Positions 16,322-25,107 of a stretch of DNA of 64,000 nucleotides are shown in pieces. A program made the position numbers and the translations under genes. The notes beneath the pieces are model-generated. The model was not told the DNA's origin and did no database searches. It was given only the letters and a program-made list of their open reading frames with translations. Location of the stretch: NCBI RefSeq assembly GCF_007971225.1, contig NZ_CP042435.1:4715501-4779500 (forward strand), in the 5' to 3' direction. Source of the DNA: Panacibacter ginsenosidivorans (lineage in GTDB: Bacteria; Bacteroidota; Bacteroidia; Chitinophagales; Chitinophagaceae). Within the stretch, counting starts at the first letter, position 1, and the number at the start of each line of letters is the position of its first letter.

Positions 16322-17389
16322 GTGTCAGCAATAAATCAACAACCAAAAGCAATCATATTAACAGACGGATTATTGCACATGAGCGATGCAAAAACTGCGC
16401 ATGGGTTGATCCGTGGTACAGAGCGTTATGAAATTGTAGCAGTAATCGATAGCGTACACGCTGGTAAAGATGCAGGTGAAGTGCTGGATGGTAAACATCG
16501 CAACATTCCTGTGTATGCAGATGTAGATGTTGCTGTGAACAATATTGCAGGCATTCGTTATTGTATTATTGGTGTGGCGACAGTTGGTGGTATTTTACCA
16601 AAACATTTTTTACCGATTATTGAAAGCTGCATACGCAAAGGCATTTCAATAGTAAACGGATTGCATGATTTTTTAAATGATATGCCATCAATTGTTGCGC
16701 TTGCAAAAGAAAATAATGTGGAGCTGATTGATGTGCGCAAACCCAAAGCAAGAAAAGACCTGCATTTCTGGTCGGGTGAAATTTTTTCTGTTACAGCACC
16801 TGTCATTGCTGTAATCGGAACTGATTGTGCATTAGGGAAACGTACTACTTGCAGGTTAGTGAAACAGGCGTGTGCATCTGCAAACATCAATGCACAAATG
16901 ATCTATACCGGGCAAACAGGTTGGTTGCAAGGCGGACAATATGGTTTTGTTTTTGACTCTACGATTAACGATTTTATTTCAGGAGAACTGGAGCATGCAA
17001 TAGTAAGTTGCTGGAAAGAAACCAACGCTGAGGTGTTGTTGATAGAAGGGCAATCTGCCTTGCGAAATCCAACAGGGCCATGCGGTTCAGAGATACTGGT
17101 ATCGGGCAATGCAAAGCATGTGATACTGGTGCATGCGCCTAAAAGAAAATATTATGAAGATGTAGTGGGGTGGGGAGAGATACATTCTGTAGCATCAGAA
17201 ATTGAACTCATAAAAATGTATGGATCGAAAGTTATTGCGCTTGCATTGAACACAGAACATTGCAGTGATGAAGAAGCCTTGCAATTTCAACAGCAGTATG
17301 AAATAAAACTGAAATTACCTGTATTACTTCCATTACAACAGGGCGTAGAAAAAATTACCCCGGTTATCAAATCATTGATGAAAGACTAA
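16322..17389 (+). CDS. dgcN: DUF1611 protein, DgcN-like D-glutamate N-acetyltransferase
   Basis: 355 residues. An N-terminal Rossmann-like half (AIILTDGLLH, YEIVAVIDSVHAGKDAGEVL) is joined to a C-terminal half with a P-loop-like VIGTDCALGKRTT and YTGQTGWLQGGQYG, the usual plan of DUF1611 proteins. Members paired with an enolase-superfamily epimerase are known as DgcN, which acetylates D-glutamate before racemisation by DgcA. The next gene, 3 bp downstream, is just such an epimerase. The start is taken as GTG at 16322; codons further upstream lie in the repeat. D-Glu is the expected substrate by family; other D-amino acids are possible. Confidence 0.75.
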   Translation: MSAINQQPKAIILTDGLLHMSDAKTAHGLIRGTERYEIVAVIDSVHAGKDAGEVLDGKHRNIPVYADVDVAVNNIAGIRYCIIGVATVGGILPKHFLPIIESCIRKGISIVNGLHDFLNDMPSIVALAKENNVELIDVRKPKARKDLHFWSGEIFSVTAPVIAVIGTDCALGKRTTCRLVKQACASANINAQMIYTGQTGWLQGGQYGFVFDSTINDFISGELEHAIVSCWKETNAEVLLIEGQSALRNPTGPCGSEILVSGNAKHVILVHAPKRKYYEDVVGWGEIHSVASEIELIKMYGSKVIALALNTEHCSDEEALQFQQQYEIKLKLPVLLPLQQGVEKITPVIKSLMKD

Positions 17390-17392
17390 CAT

Positions 17393-18463
17393 ATGAAAAT
17401 TGTTTCTGTAAAAGCATACCTGCAAAAGCTTCCTCTGACAAAGCCTTATACTATTGCTTATAAAACAATCGTAAATACTGAAATAGTTTTTCTTGAAATA
17501 GAATTAGAAAATGGCATCGTAGGTATCGGAGCTTCAAATCCTTTTGAAGATGTTGTTGGCGAAACACCTGCACATACACTGCTCAACCTGCAAAGTGATT
17601 TTATACAAAACTTAGTTGGAAAAGATATTCGTCATTTTAATCAACTGATTGATGATACGGCAAAATATTTTCCGCATTTGCCGGGGACTATTGCAGCTGT
17701 GGATATTGCATTGCATGATGCGTTTTGTCAACGGTTGCAGATACCTGTTGTGGACTTTTATGGAAGAAAAGTAGATGCATTGCCAACATCCGTTACAATT
17801 GGTATAAAGGCAACTGCAGAAATGATCGGAGAAGCCAAAGCCAACTATGCTGCGGGTTTCAGAATCTTGAAAATAAAAACAGGGTTGAATGTTGAAGAAG
17901 ATATTGAACGTGTAACAAAACTTGCGGAACAGTTTGGTAACAACATGCGTATTCGCGTAGATGCCAACCAGGGTTATACATTGGAACAATTACAAACATT
18001 TATTCAGCAAACAAAAGCATTAAATATTGAACTGATAGAACAACCATTGCCAGTTGGTAAAGAAACTTTACTCCAACAACTAAGTGCAAAGGACAGAAAA
18101 TTAGTTGCAGCAGATGAATCATTATTGGATGCTACAAAAGCTATGCAGCTTGTACAGGAGCCGCCACCATTTGGCATATTCAATATTAAACTGATGAAAT
18201 GCGGTGGCATAAAAGGTGCGTTGGAAATTGCAACAATTGCGAGGAACAGTAACATTGATTTATTCTGGGGTTGTAATGATGAAAGCATAGCCAGTATTGC
18301 TGCAGCCCTCCATGCGGCATATGCATGCAGCAATACAAAATATCTCGATCTTGATGGTAGCTTTGATCTTAGTAAAGACCTTGTAGAAGGTGGCTTTATA
18401 ATAAAAGATGGGTATATGCATTGCAGTGAATTTCCCGGATTGGGTTTGAAGAAAATTAACTGA
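17393..18463 (+). CDS. dgcA: Dipeptide epimerase / DgcA-like N-acyl-D-amino-acid racemase (enolase superfamily)
   Basis: 356 residues with the muconate-lactonizing subgroup layout: KIK (Lys160, Lys162), metal ligands Asp190 in RVDANQG, Glu216 in LIEQPL and Asp241 in AADES, and the second catalytic Lys266 in NIKLMKCGG. This is the pattern of L-Ala-D/L-Glu epimerases. With a DUF1611 gene directly before it (3-bp gap, so one operon), DgcA, an N-acetyl-D-glutamate racemase, is the better match. A pure dipeptide epimerase acting on peptidoglycan peptides remains possible and would suit the same locus. Confidence 0.8.
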   Translation: MKIVSVKAYLQKLPLTKPYTIAYKTIVNTEIVFLEIELENGIVGIGASNPFEDVVGETPAHTLLNLQSDFIQNLVGKDIRHFNQLIDDTAKYFPHLPGTIAAVDIALHDAFCQRLQIPVVDFYGRKVDALPTSVTIGIKATAEMIGEAKANYAAGFRILKIKTGLNVEEDIERVTKLAEQFGNNMRIRVDANQGYTLEQLQTFIQQTKALNIELIEQPLPVGKETLLQQLSAKDRKLVAADESLLDATKAMQLVQEPPPFGIFNIKLMKCGGIKGALEIATIARNSNIDLFWGCNDESIASIAAALHAAYACSNTKYLDLDGSFDLSKDLVEGGFIIKDGYMHCSEFPGLGLKKIN

Positions 18464-18504
18464 TCTATATATACTGCTTAGCCGAATTTATAACCTGTAA
18501 GTCA

Positions 18505-18780
18505 TCATTGTTTTTTATCAATGCTTTTATCAATACTGCTTCCCAAAAGATAACCTGCTGCTATACCTAATGCAGCACCTGCAAGCATTACCACAAAGTT
18601 TTCATTGTTTGCTAAATAAGCAACAATAAAACCCATAACACCGCCAACTATGGCAAGTATAACTGCTGTCTTTTTTCTTGTCGCCATCGTTGTACGCTCA
18701 TGATGCAAATGTTGTTGTGCTGCTGCGTGTTTATTATGCAGGTATTGCTTGTGTTTGGCGCGGTGATGTGGGTTTGCCAT
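18505..18780 (-). CDS. Small membrane protein with glycine-rich helices
   Basis: 91 residues, not recognised as a named family. A His- and Lys-rich soluble N-terminus (ANPHHRAKHKQYLHNKHAAA) is followed by two Gly/Ala-rich membrane segments, about 35-54 (AVILAIVGGVMGFIVAYL) and 61-78 (FVVMLAGAALGIAAGYLLG), and a charged tail. The pattern resembles glycine-zipper membrane proteins. The ATG at 18780 is preferred to an upstream in-frame one because the polar region begins there. Confidence 0.55.
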   Translation of the reverse strand: MANPHHRAKHKQYLHNKHAAAQQHLHHERTTMATRKKTAVILAIVGGVMGFIVAYLANNENFVVMLAGAALGIAAGYLLGSSIDKSIDKKQ

Positions 18781-18890
18781 TTTTATTTTCAAGTTACGTA
18801 AAATTGTATTCAATGATTTTTAAATCTTATAAGACCTGAAAGCTTCTTAGCAATTTCGATAATAAAACCACGGGTGCCATTTGCACGGCA

Positions 18891-18949
18891 GATGAAAGTA
18901 ATGCGACGCAACGAAGATGCTATGAAAAACTACTGACGGTAACAAAAAA
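18891..18949 (-). repeat. Dispersed ~60-bp repeat, class A, reverse, with altered end
   Basis: GTAATGCGACGCAACGAAGATGCTATGAAAAAC followed by ACGGTAACAAAAAAA. The CTTGTAC end is changed. Confidence 0.8.
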
Positions 18950-18990
18950 ATAGCGCAGTAATCATTAGTTAATTACTGCGCTATTTTAAA
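18944..18990. terminator. Strong bidirectional terminator
   Basis: AAAATAGCGCAGTAAT (18947-18962) pairs fully with ATTACTGCGCTATTTT (18972-18987). It terminates the esterase gene on the minus strand. Confidence 0.85.
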
Positions 18991-19028
18991 ATAATAAATG
19001 AATAAGTGGTTACAGGAATAACCGATAT

Positions 19029-20018
19029 CTATTTTACTGCAATCAGATCAGATGTTTCTGTATGAAAACCTGTCTGCACTTTTTTAGTCATTAAGCCATT
19101 AAAGAAATCTGCGGTAGCATTTGCACGGAACTTTGCAGTATAAACACCATGACCGCCATTGGGATCTATATAAGCTTCTGCAGGAACACCTAAAGAAACA
19201 AGGCGGTTATACAAAGGTTTAGCACCATAACATTGATAAAAATTAGGGCAGTTATAAAAATAACTTACATCATAAGGAACCACATTATCTTTTTCGCCAT
19301 GAAAAAATATGGTTGGAAGCGCATTATTTTTTGTAACAAGAAAAGGACTGTTTAATCCGCCCCACATGGCAGCAATGCCTTTGATATTGCAATTGGTGGT
19401 TAAGTTGTTTCCGTAATTATTAAGCAGACCCAAGGAGTCTACCATATTGCCAAAGAAAATATTTGCAGAATCCTGTGGATAATAATTTGTAGCGAGTGAT
19501 AAAATGCCACCCGCACTGGAACCGCTGATAAATACCCAATTAGTATCTGCAGCATATTTGTTTGCATTAGCTGCCAGAAAACGCAATGCTGCATGTGTAT
19601 CCTGAAGTGCACGGTAAACAGCAACTTTTACAGCACTGGTATCTTCACTGCAGGGATCTTTTCCTTTATCCCAACCGGTGCGGTAATTAATGGAAGCAAC
19701 GGCAAAACCTTTATCAGCCAGCATTTCGCAAAAAACTTTACCATCTTCTTTCTCGCCTACACGAAAACCACCGCCATGTATAAAAACTGTAAGCGGATAT
19801 TTTTTACCATCGCCGGCAGATTTTGGAAGGTAAAGATCAAGGTCTATATTTTCTTTCTGTCCATTGTGATCTGTATTTTCTGCAAACACAATATTGGTCA
19901 TTGTTTTGCCTTTGAAATCATACGTTTCTTCTGCGTGCTTTTCTTTCTTTTGATGGCAGGAGAACAGTAATGGAAAAAAAACAAAAGTTGTAATAATTGC
20001 TAACAGGTATCTTCTCAT
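19029..20018 (-). CDS. Alpha/beta-hydrolase lipoprotein (carboxylesterase-like)
   Basis: 329 residues starting MRRYLLAIITTFVFFPLLFSC, a lipoprotein signal with Cys at about 21. The hydrolase core has the oxyanion motif FIHGGGF, the nucleophile elbow SGSSAGG, an Asp in FFHGEKDNVVP and the His in NGGHGVY, which is the full triad of the BD-FAE/esterase_lipase group. The protein is membrane-anchored and could remove acetyl or feruloyl groups from polysaccharides, in keeping with nearby glycosidase genes. The start at 20018 is chosen from the lipoprotein signal; the longer frame runs into a repeat. Confidence 0.8.
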   Translation of the reverse strand: MRRYLLAIITTFVFFPLLFSCHQKKEKHAEETYDFKGKTMTNIVFAENTDHNGQKENIDLDLYLPKSAGDGKKYPLTVFIHGGGFRVGEKEDGKVFCEMLADKGFAVASINYRTGWDKGKDPCSEDTSAVKVAVYRALQDTHAALRFLAANANKYAADTNWVFISGSSAGGILSLATNYYPQDSANIFFGNMVDSLGLLNNYGNNLTTNCNIKGIAAMWGGLNSPFLVTKNNALPTIFFHGEKDNVVPYDVSYFYNCPNFYQCYGAKPLYNRLVSLGVPAEAYIDPNGGHGVYTAKFRANATADFFNGLMTKKVQTGFHTETSDLIAVK

Positions 20019-20134
20019 ATTGTTTGCAGCAGGTTTTTGGATGAGGATTATTTGGGGCGCAAGATAAACCGTATCAGCCAGTAAAAGGTGAAATGGAATT
20101 ATACAAGGCTTGCGTTTAACACAATTTTTACAGT

Positions 20135-20198
20135 AATTTTTTTTGGAGCCGGGCTGCAATACTTTATGCAGCATCGTTGCGTCGCACACTTGTGCTGC
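20135..20198 (+). repeat. Dispersed ~60-bp repeat, class A, forward
   Basis: TTTTTTTTGGAGCCGGGCT arm, TTATGCAGCATC, then GTTGCGTCGCACACTTGTGC at 20175-20194. Confidence 0.9.
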
Positions 20199-20229
20199 TA
20201 ATTAAATATTCAGCATAAAATACGTTTTA

Positions 20230-20424
20230 CTAATCACTCTCAGAACTGTTACTGCCGGGGTCGATAAACTCAGGCTGATCTTTATACTGTTTATCTTTTT
20301 CACTCGGGTATGGGTATTGCTTTTTATCCTGTTGCGTTTTATTGTCTGCAATGGAGTTTGGTTTTCCTTCTCTTACAGGATTTTCTTTACCGGTATTCTT
20401 TTTTTGAGCATCAGTGTTTTTCAT
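20230..20424 (-). CDS. Small, highly polar protein of unknown function
   Basis: 64 residues, start MKNTDAQKKNTGKENPVREG. Almost no hydrophobic residues, rich in Lys, Gln, Asp, Pro and Ser, ending PGSNSSESD. It is expected to be unfolded in solution, like some stress-related hydrophilic proteins. ATG at 20430 or 20445 are alternative starts. The case for a real gene rests on composition and an open frame of the right kind between repeats, so it is tentative. Confidence 0.45.
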   Translation of the reverse strand: MKNTDAQKKNTGKENPVREGKPNSIADNKTQQDKKQYPYPSEKDKQYKDQPEFIDPGSNSSESD

Positions 20425-20516
20425 GATCATAATGTTTGATAACATTGAAATGTTACAATTACCGGGCCGACCGATAATTGGTATAATTTTTCTGGCTTTA
20501 TCTAAAAAGGAATGAT

Positions 20517-20810
20517 ATGATAAGTTACGCGGAAGGAATTTTTACAAGGGAATATTTGGATGGAGACAGGAAGCTATACGCCACTTTTCATCCGGAAGTT
20601 ATCATAGAAACGAAGGAATATGATGTAACCAACAGGTGGCTGATAGTATTACTGCATCCCGATCTTGGATTGCAAACATTTTTCCTGTTGCGCAATAACC
20701 TGATGAACAGGTGGGAAATGGATCAAAATGATAAGAACAAATTAGAAGACGAATTACTGCAATGGTGCGGCGAACAAATTGATACTGAAAAAAAATCAGG
20801 CAGTTTATAA
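20517..20810 (+). CDS. Small protein of unknown function
   Basis: 97 residues, not recognised. Mixed strand and helix pattern without signal or membrane segment: LYATFHPEVIIETKEYD, RWLIVLLHPDLGLQTFFLLR, then a charged C-terminal helix DKNKLEDELLQWCGEQI. Divergent from the polar small gene. Likely cytoplasmic. Confidence 0.55.
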   Translation: MISYAEGIFTREYLDGDRKLYATFHPEVIIETKEYDVTNRWLIVLLHPDLGLQTFFLLRNNLMNRWEMDQNDKNKLEDELLQWCGEQIDTEKKSGSL

Positions 20811-20903
20811 ATAGTAAAACAATTTGCCATACTGTTGAAAAAGAAAATAAATGGAATTTATTCCACATATTCCCCTTTCATTACAAGTGAGAATTAGGAA
20901 AAA

Positions 20904-21542
20904 TTAATCAGCCAATGGTTTTACCATAATATTTTTAAAATACACTTTACTATTGGGATCATGGCCCTGCAATGCAAATGTGCCGCTTGATATTACGCGT
21001 TGTTCATCTCCTGGTTCACGTTTTACATTATCTGGTTCGGTATAATCGACCACTGTTTTGTCATTGATCTTTATGATCACTCTTTTGCCTTCTACTTTTA
21101 CATATTCAGTGTACCATTCATTGTCTTTTACATATACCTCTTTTACATCCTGTATGCCATAAAGGCTTCCTGTTCTGCGCCAGTCTGTGTGCGAATTATT
21201 TACCTGCACTTCATATCCTTTTTTTGGCCAACTGCTTTCCTGGTAAGCAGTATGAAAATAAATACCGGAATTAGAACCGGGTGTTGTCATTACATCAACC
21301 TTCAACTCAAAGTTTTTGAAGTTATGCTGCATTACATCGCCATTATAAAATAAATGTGCGGTAGGTCCATGCACGATGATCATTCCACTATCTACAGAAA
21401 AGGTGGAAGCATTCTCACCAACTTTCCAGTTGCTGATAGACTTGCCATCAAATAAAGAGATCCATTTGTTTTGCTGGTCATGAATGATAGTAAAAGAGAA
21501 AAGTACAGTGCTTACAAGCAGAATAGCGATTATTTTTTTCAT
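20904..21542 (-). CDS. DUF1080 (3-keto-disaccharide hydrolase-type) secreted protein
   Basis: 212 residues with a signal peptide MKKIIAILLVSTVLFSFTII. The DUF1080 concanavalin-like beta-sandwich is recognisable from WISLFDGKSISNWKVG, NFELKVDVMTTPGSNSGIYFHT, GYEVQVNNSH, and the end GTFALQGHDPNSKVYFKNIMVK. Characterised DUF1080 proteins hydrolyse 3-keto-glycosides made by sugar 3-dehydrogenases. This is the short, single-domain type, with sequence rather different from the two longer DUF1080 proteins at 21884 and 27547. Confidence 0.85.
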   Translation of the reverse strand: MKKIIAILLVSTVLFSFTIIHDQQNKWISLFDGKSISNWKVGENASTFSVDSGMIIVHGPTAHLFYNGDVMQHNFKNFELKVDVMTTPGSNSGIYFHTAYQESSWPKKGYEVQVNNSHTDWRRTGSLYGIQDVKEVYVKDNEWYTEYVKVEGKRVIIKINDKTVVDYTEPDNVKREPGDEQRVISSGTFALQGHDPNSKVYFKNIMVKPLAD

Positions 21543-21710
21543 ACTGTATATCGTAAGATTAATTAATGCAATGAAGCTAATGCTTTTTGTTGGATGTGGT
21601 TTATTCCATTCGCTTCATTTTTTTACAATTTGTACCACGTGTAAATACTGCATATAGAAACTGTACAATTACTCATGACCTGCAGTACGCACAGACGTAT
21701 GAAGGTTGGG

Positions 21711-21745
21711 TAGCGGTCTGACGGCTTTGAGCCGCCTGACCGCTA
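21711..21745. other. GC-rich hairpin
   Basis: TAGCGGTCTGACGGC (21711-21725), loop TTTGA, GCCGCCTGACCGCTA (21731-21745); 13 of 15 positions pair. No T-run follows, so it is not a standard terminator. It lies in the 341-bp gap between two divergent DUF1080 genes. Confidence 0.6.
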
Positions 21746-21769
21746 TCATATTGTTGCATAGAATTACCT

Positions 21770-21830
21770 TCAGATGAAGAGTGCGACGCAACGAAAGCTT
21801 CATGCATATTCTGCAGCCCGGTACATAAGC
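21770..21830 (-). repeat. Dispersed ~60-bp repeat, class A, reverse
   Basis: GAAGAGTGCGACGCAACGAAAGCTTCATGCATATTC, then CAGCCCGGTACATAAGC. The other parts of the gap show no gene. Confidence 0.85.
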
Positions 21831-21883
21831 AATTCAACGATAATAATTTTTATTCACTATTTTCATTACTCTAAATAAGTCTT

Positions 21884-22780
21884 ATGTATAAATATTGCTT
21901 TGCTGCTTTAGCTGTTGTATTTTTCTTCGCTGCATGCCAGACAGTCAAACCTGTTGTATCAAAAGAAGAATGGGAGCCTTTATTTAATAAAAAGGACCTT
22001 ACGGGCTGGGATATAAAAATTGCCGGTCACGACCTGAATGAAAATTTCAACAACAACATTTATGTGAAAGATAGTATGATCGTTGTTGATTACAGCAAGT
22101 GGGAAAAATTTACGAAAGAGTTTGGGCACGTATATTACAAAACACCTTTCTCTTATTATAAAATACGGGTGGAATATCAATTCTATGGCAAACAACTTAC
22201 CGGCGGCCCCAGTTATGCATATCTCAACAGCGGTGTGATGTTGCATTCACAATCTGCTGCATCAGTTGGTAAAGAGCAAACGTTTCCTGTATCGCTGGAG
22301 CTGCAATTGCTGGCAAATGATTCTGCTACCAAAGTGCATACCGGCAATCTTTGCACGCCGGGTACAATGGTTAGTATAAATGGCAAGCCAGATAATGCGC
22401 ATTGCATTGATTCAAACTCACCTTACTATGATGAAGATGCATGGGTAACTGCAGAAGCTGATGTATATGGAGATTCGGTTATTCACCACATTATAAACGG
22501 AGACACTGTTTTAACGTATGAGAAACCTGTAATAGCAGGTGATTTTGTGAACAGTGCTTTCAATTTTACTTTCGGTGGTTTTGGTGCAGACTCTGCACAG
22601 TGGATACAAAAAAAGGGAATGCCGCTTTCATCGGGCTATATTGCATTGCAGGCAGAAAGTCATCCTATCATGTTTAGAAAAGTTGAATTGCTAAACCTCG
22701 AAGGTTGCATGGATAAAAATGCACTCAACTATAAATCTTATTATATAAAAGCAGACAAATCAAAATGCCGGTACAAATAA
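21884..22780 (+). CDS. DUF1080 lipoprotein with a C-terminal GCMDxxAxNY motif
   Basis: 298 residues. Lipoprotein signal ending FFFAAC. The DUF1080 domain (about 30-255) has WEPLFNKKDLTGWDIKI, YLNSGVMLHSQ, FPVSLELQLL, NLCTPGTMVSING and GYIALQAESHPIMFRKVEL. After it, GCMDKNALNYKSYYIKAD with a final Cys resembles the short Cys-containing GCxDxxAxNYxPxA segments that recur at the ends of Bacteroidota surface proteins. It is very similar to the protein at 27547, which lacks this tail. Expected at the cell surface or in the periplasm, acting on keto-glycosides. The next gene starts after one base. Confidence 0.85.
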   Translation: MYKYCFAALAVVFFFAACQTVKPVVSKEEWEPLFNKKDLTGWDIKIAGHDLNENFNNNIYVKDSMIVVDYSKWEKFTKEFGHVYYKTPFSYYKIRVEYQFYGKQLTGGPSYAYLNSGVMLHSQSAASVGKEQTFPVSLELQLLANDSATKVHTGNLCTPGTMVSINGKPDNAHCIDSNSPYYDEDAWVTAEADVYGDSVIHHIINGDTVLTYEKPVIAGDFVNSAFNFTFGGFGADSAQWIQKKGMPLSSGYIALQAESHPIMFRKVELLNLEGCMDKNALNYKSYYIKADKSKCRYK

Positions 22781-22781
22781 T

Positions 22782-23324
22782 ATGCATACAACCGAACAGG
22801 TAATAGCGCAGACGAAAAAGTGGATCACTGATGTGGTGATCGGTTGTAATTTTTGCCCCTTTGCTGCAAGAGAAGTAAAGCGAAACAGTGTTAATTATAT
22901 TGTTGAAGAGAGTAATGATATAGCCACCTGCCTGCATACTTTTATACAGGAATGTGTACGCATGGATAATGATGCAGCAACAGAAACAAGTTTTATTATT
23001 TATCCAAATGCGTTTGAGAATTTTGAAGATTATCTCGATCTCGTTTCACTGGCAGAAACATTGCTCGAACGCCAGGATTATGAAGGCATTTACCAGGCGG
23101 CCAGTTTTCATCCGCAATATAGTTTCCAGGATGCTGCAACAGATGATGCCGCCAATTATACCAACCGTTCCATTTATCCCATGTTGCATATTCTTCGTGA
23201 AGAAAGTGTAGAGACAGCGCTTGATCATTATGCAGATCCCGAAGATATACCCGAACGCAATATTAAGTTTGCCCGTGAGAAAGGTGTAGCTTATATGAAG
23301 CTGTTGAGAGATTCATGTTTGTGA
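22782..23324 (+). CDS. DUF1415 family protein
   Basis: 180 residues. Starts with TKKWITDVVIGCNFCPFAA, the DUF1415 signature with a CxxC pair, and continues with IYPNAFENFEDYLDLVSLAE, GIYQAASFHPQYSF and NRSIYPMLHILREESVETAL. The function of this family is not known; the Cys pair and conserved His suggest a metal or redox role. The ATG follows the stop of the DUF1080 gene by one base, so the two are co-transcribed. Confidence 0.85.
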   Translation: MHTTEQVIAQTKKWITDVVIGCNFCPFAAREVKRNSVNYIVEESNDIATCLHTFIQECVRMDNDAATETSFIIYPNAFENFEDYLDLVSLAETLLERQDYEGIYQAASFHPQYSFQDAATDDAANYTNRSIYPMLHILREESVETALDHYADPEDIPERNIKFAREKGVAYMKLLRDSCL

Positions 23325-23386
23325 TTTTTTGGGCCCGGCTACAGTGCTGCTATAAAGCTTTTCTTGCGTCGCACTCTTGTACGTTT
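23325..23386 (+). repeat. Dispersed ~60-bp repeat, class A, forward
   Basis: TTTTTTGGGCCCGGCT arm, TGCTATAAAGCTTTT, then CTTGCGTCGCACTCTTGTACG. Begins at the stop of the DUF1415 gene; the arm follows it directly. Confidence 0.9.
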
Positions 23387-23551
23387 GGAGTGATAATGAG
23401 CAGGAGAGGGTACGAGTAATTTGATTTATGAAATAAGTTGATATTGATAATTCTTTATAGATTTATTTTGTGAATACAAGCATTGTCGACGAATTTATGT
23501 ACTACAAATTGCGTAGCGATTCATTCTCACTTTACTATCACTTTTATAATT

Positions 23552-24643
23552 ATGACATTTAAGTTTTGGAATTGGAACAAAAAGAAAAGTAACACGGTTG
23601 TTCTTGGAAAAGAGTTGGCCGAGGCAACACAACGAGAAAAGCAGCGAATAGAGAAAGGTAATTACTCGCCTTCTCCACTGCCCGATTTTGATTATTCGAA
23701 GTGGCCTGATGAACAATCCTTAATCAATCCGATTCGGAACGAACTTGATAACATACTTGTAGCGCTAACTGGGGAATTTGAACTAGCTGATGAGAGCAGG
23801 AAGGAGGAACTCCGAACTTCTATCAACCAAGACAATATTTACACCTTGTTGGAATTCATTCGTCGAACGATACTTTTTGGTGTTCGAAGCCAAGATGCAA
23901 CTGACATTCAAAATGGCGTTATTGCCATTGCTATGATCGAAGCCGAACGATGTGATTATAGAGACGTGTTGGTAGCATTAAGTTTTCTCTTCTTTGGCAT
24001 TCATCAACTGAATTTGAACGAGACAATGTTATTTGATAAAGCAAAACAACTTGCTCAAGGAAAGACTAAACAATTGATTGAACAGTTTCAGCAAAGACCC
24101 ACTGGCAGTAAAACGACTGAGGCCTTTGGTTATACGGCTATTCAAACCAGCCACGGTATAAGCTTTATTCGAACAAACACTGCACGTTATAATCCAGAAA
24201 AAAATCTAATAAACATTTTGTTTGATTTCGAAGATGTTCTTGCAAAAGATAAATACTGGAAAAAAGAAATAACCTTGGAGGGAAATATTTCGCCATATTG
24301 GGTAAGCGCTGAAGGGGACAAACAGATGGAAGGTCTTCTTTTCAACTCTACCGGGTGTGTTTCTTTGAAAGCAAACCTCAAAACAGAATACCACCCAAAA
24401 GCTGACCTTCAAAGACTCTATATCTATTTAGCTGAATACAATGATGTGGAAAGTCTGAAGGCACTAATGTACAAAGCCAATGCTAGGACTTCAGAAGGGA
24501 TTGTTCGACTGTGCTTTATAGAAGGCAAAATTTTATGCTTGGTCATTCAACGGGCAATTATGGTTGGAGTAAAGGAATTTGAAACAAGTGAAAGTTTATG
24601 CCGGTTTGAAAACCTTCTTCGAGAATTAATCAAACAAGCTTGA
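23552..24643 (+). CDS. Hypothetical protein with unusual codon use
   Basis: 363 residues, not recognised. Start MTFKFWNWNKKKSN, no signal or membrane segment. A helical first half (about 60-200, with LVALTGEFELADESRKEELR and VIAIAMIEAERCDYRDVLVALSFLFFG) is followed by a strand-rich second half with a DFEDVLAKDKYWKK segment. Arg codons CGA and CGG are frequent here while neighbours prefer CGT, CGC and AGA, which may mean transfer. It could be a solitary immunity or accessory protein, but nothing specific can be claimed. Confidence 0.55.
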   Translation: MTFKFWNWNKKKSNTVVLGKELAEATQREKQRIEKGNYSPSPLPDFDYSKWPDEQSLINPIRNELDNILVALTGEFELADESRKEELRTSINQDNIYTLLEFIRRTILFGVRSQDATDIQNGVIAIAMIEAERCDYRDVLVALSFLFFGIHQLNLNETMLFDKAKQLAQGKTKQLIEQFQQRPTGSKTTEAFGYTAIQTSHGISFIRTNTARYNPEKNLINILFDFEDVLAKDKYWKKEITLEGNISPYWVSAEGDKQMEGLLFNSTGCVSLKANLKTEYHPKADLQRLYIYLAEYNDVESLKALMYKANARTSEGIVRLCFIEGKILCLVIQRAIMVGVKEFETSESLCRFENLLRELIKQA

Positions 24644-24678
24644 TCCATATAGCGTAACATTTATCCCAAAAACACACC

Positions 24679-25107
24679 ATGCAGTTTGATCCAAACAATA
24701 AGGTAATTCAACTCTGTGCCAAAGGAATGGAAATGGAAGCAGCGCAAAAACCTGATGAAGCGAAAGCTTTGTTTCTGCAGGCATGGAATGAAGCATCCAA
24801 TGACTTTGAAAAATTTACCGCCGCACATTATGTTGCACGGCACCAGTCAACAACAGAAGATAAATTAGAGTGGGATAAAACAGCGTTGTCATTTGCGTTG
24901 AAAATTGATGATGGGAGTATGGAAGCACATTACCCTTCACTCTATTTAAATATTGCAAAGTGTTATGAAGATTTAAAAGACTTTGACAATGCAAAGAAAA
25001 ATTACGAAACTGCTTTATCTTATTCAATTCATTTGCCGGATAATGGGTATGGAAAAATGATCAGGTCAGGAATTAACAATGGTATCCAAAGAGTTCATGA
25101 ACGCTAA
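24679..25107 (+). CDS. TPR-like helical protein
   Basis: 142 residues made of paired helices: KVIQLCAKGMEMEAAQKPDEAKALFLQAWNEA (first TPR-like unit) and SLYLNIAKCYEDLKDFDNAKKNYETALSYS (last unit), with a HYVARHQSTTEDKLEWDKTAL segment between them. No catalytic motif. TPR proteins act as protein-binding scaffolds; the partner is unknown. Its last four bases overlap the end of the convergent transporter gene. Confidence 0.7.
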   Translation: MQFDPNNKVIQLCAKGMEMEAAQKPDEAKALFLQAWNEASNDFEKFTAAHYVARHQSTTEDKLEWDKTALSFALKIDDGSMEAHYPSLYLNIAKCYEDLKDFDNAKKNYETALSYSIHLPDNGYGKMIRSGINNGIQRVHER

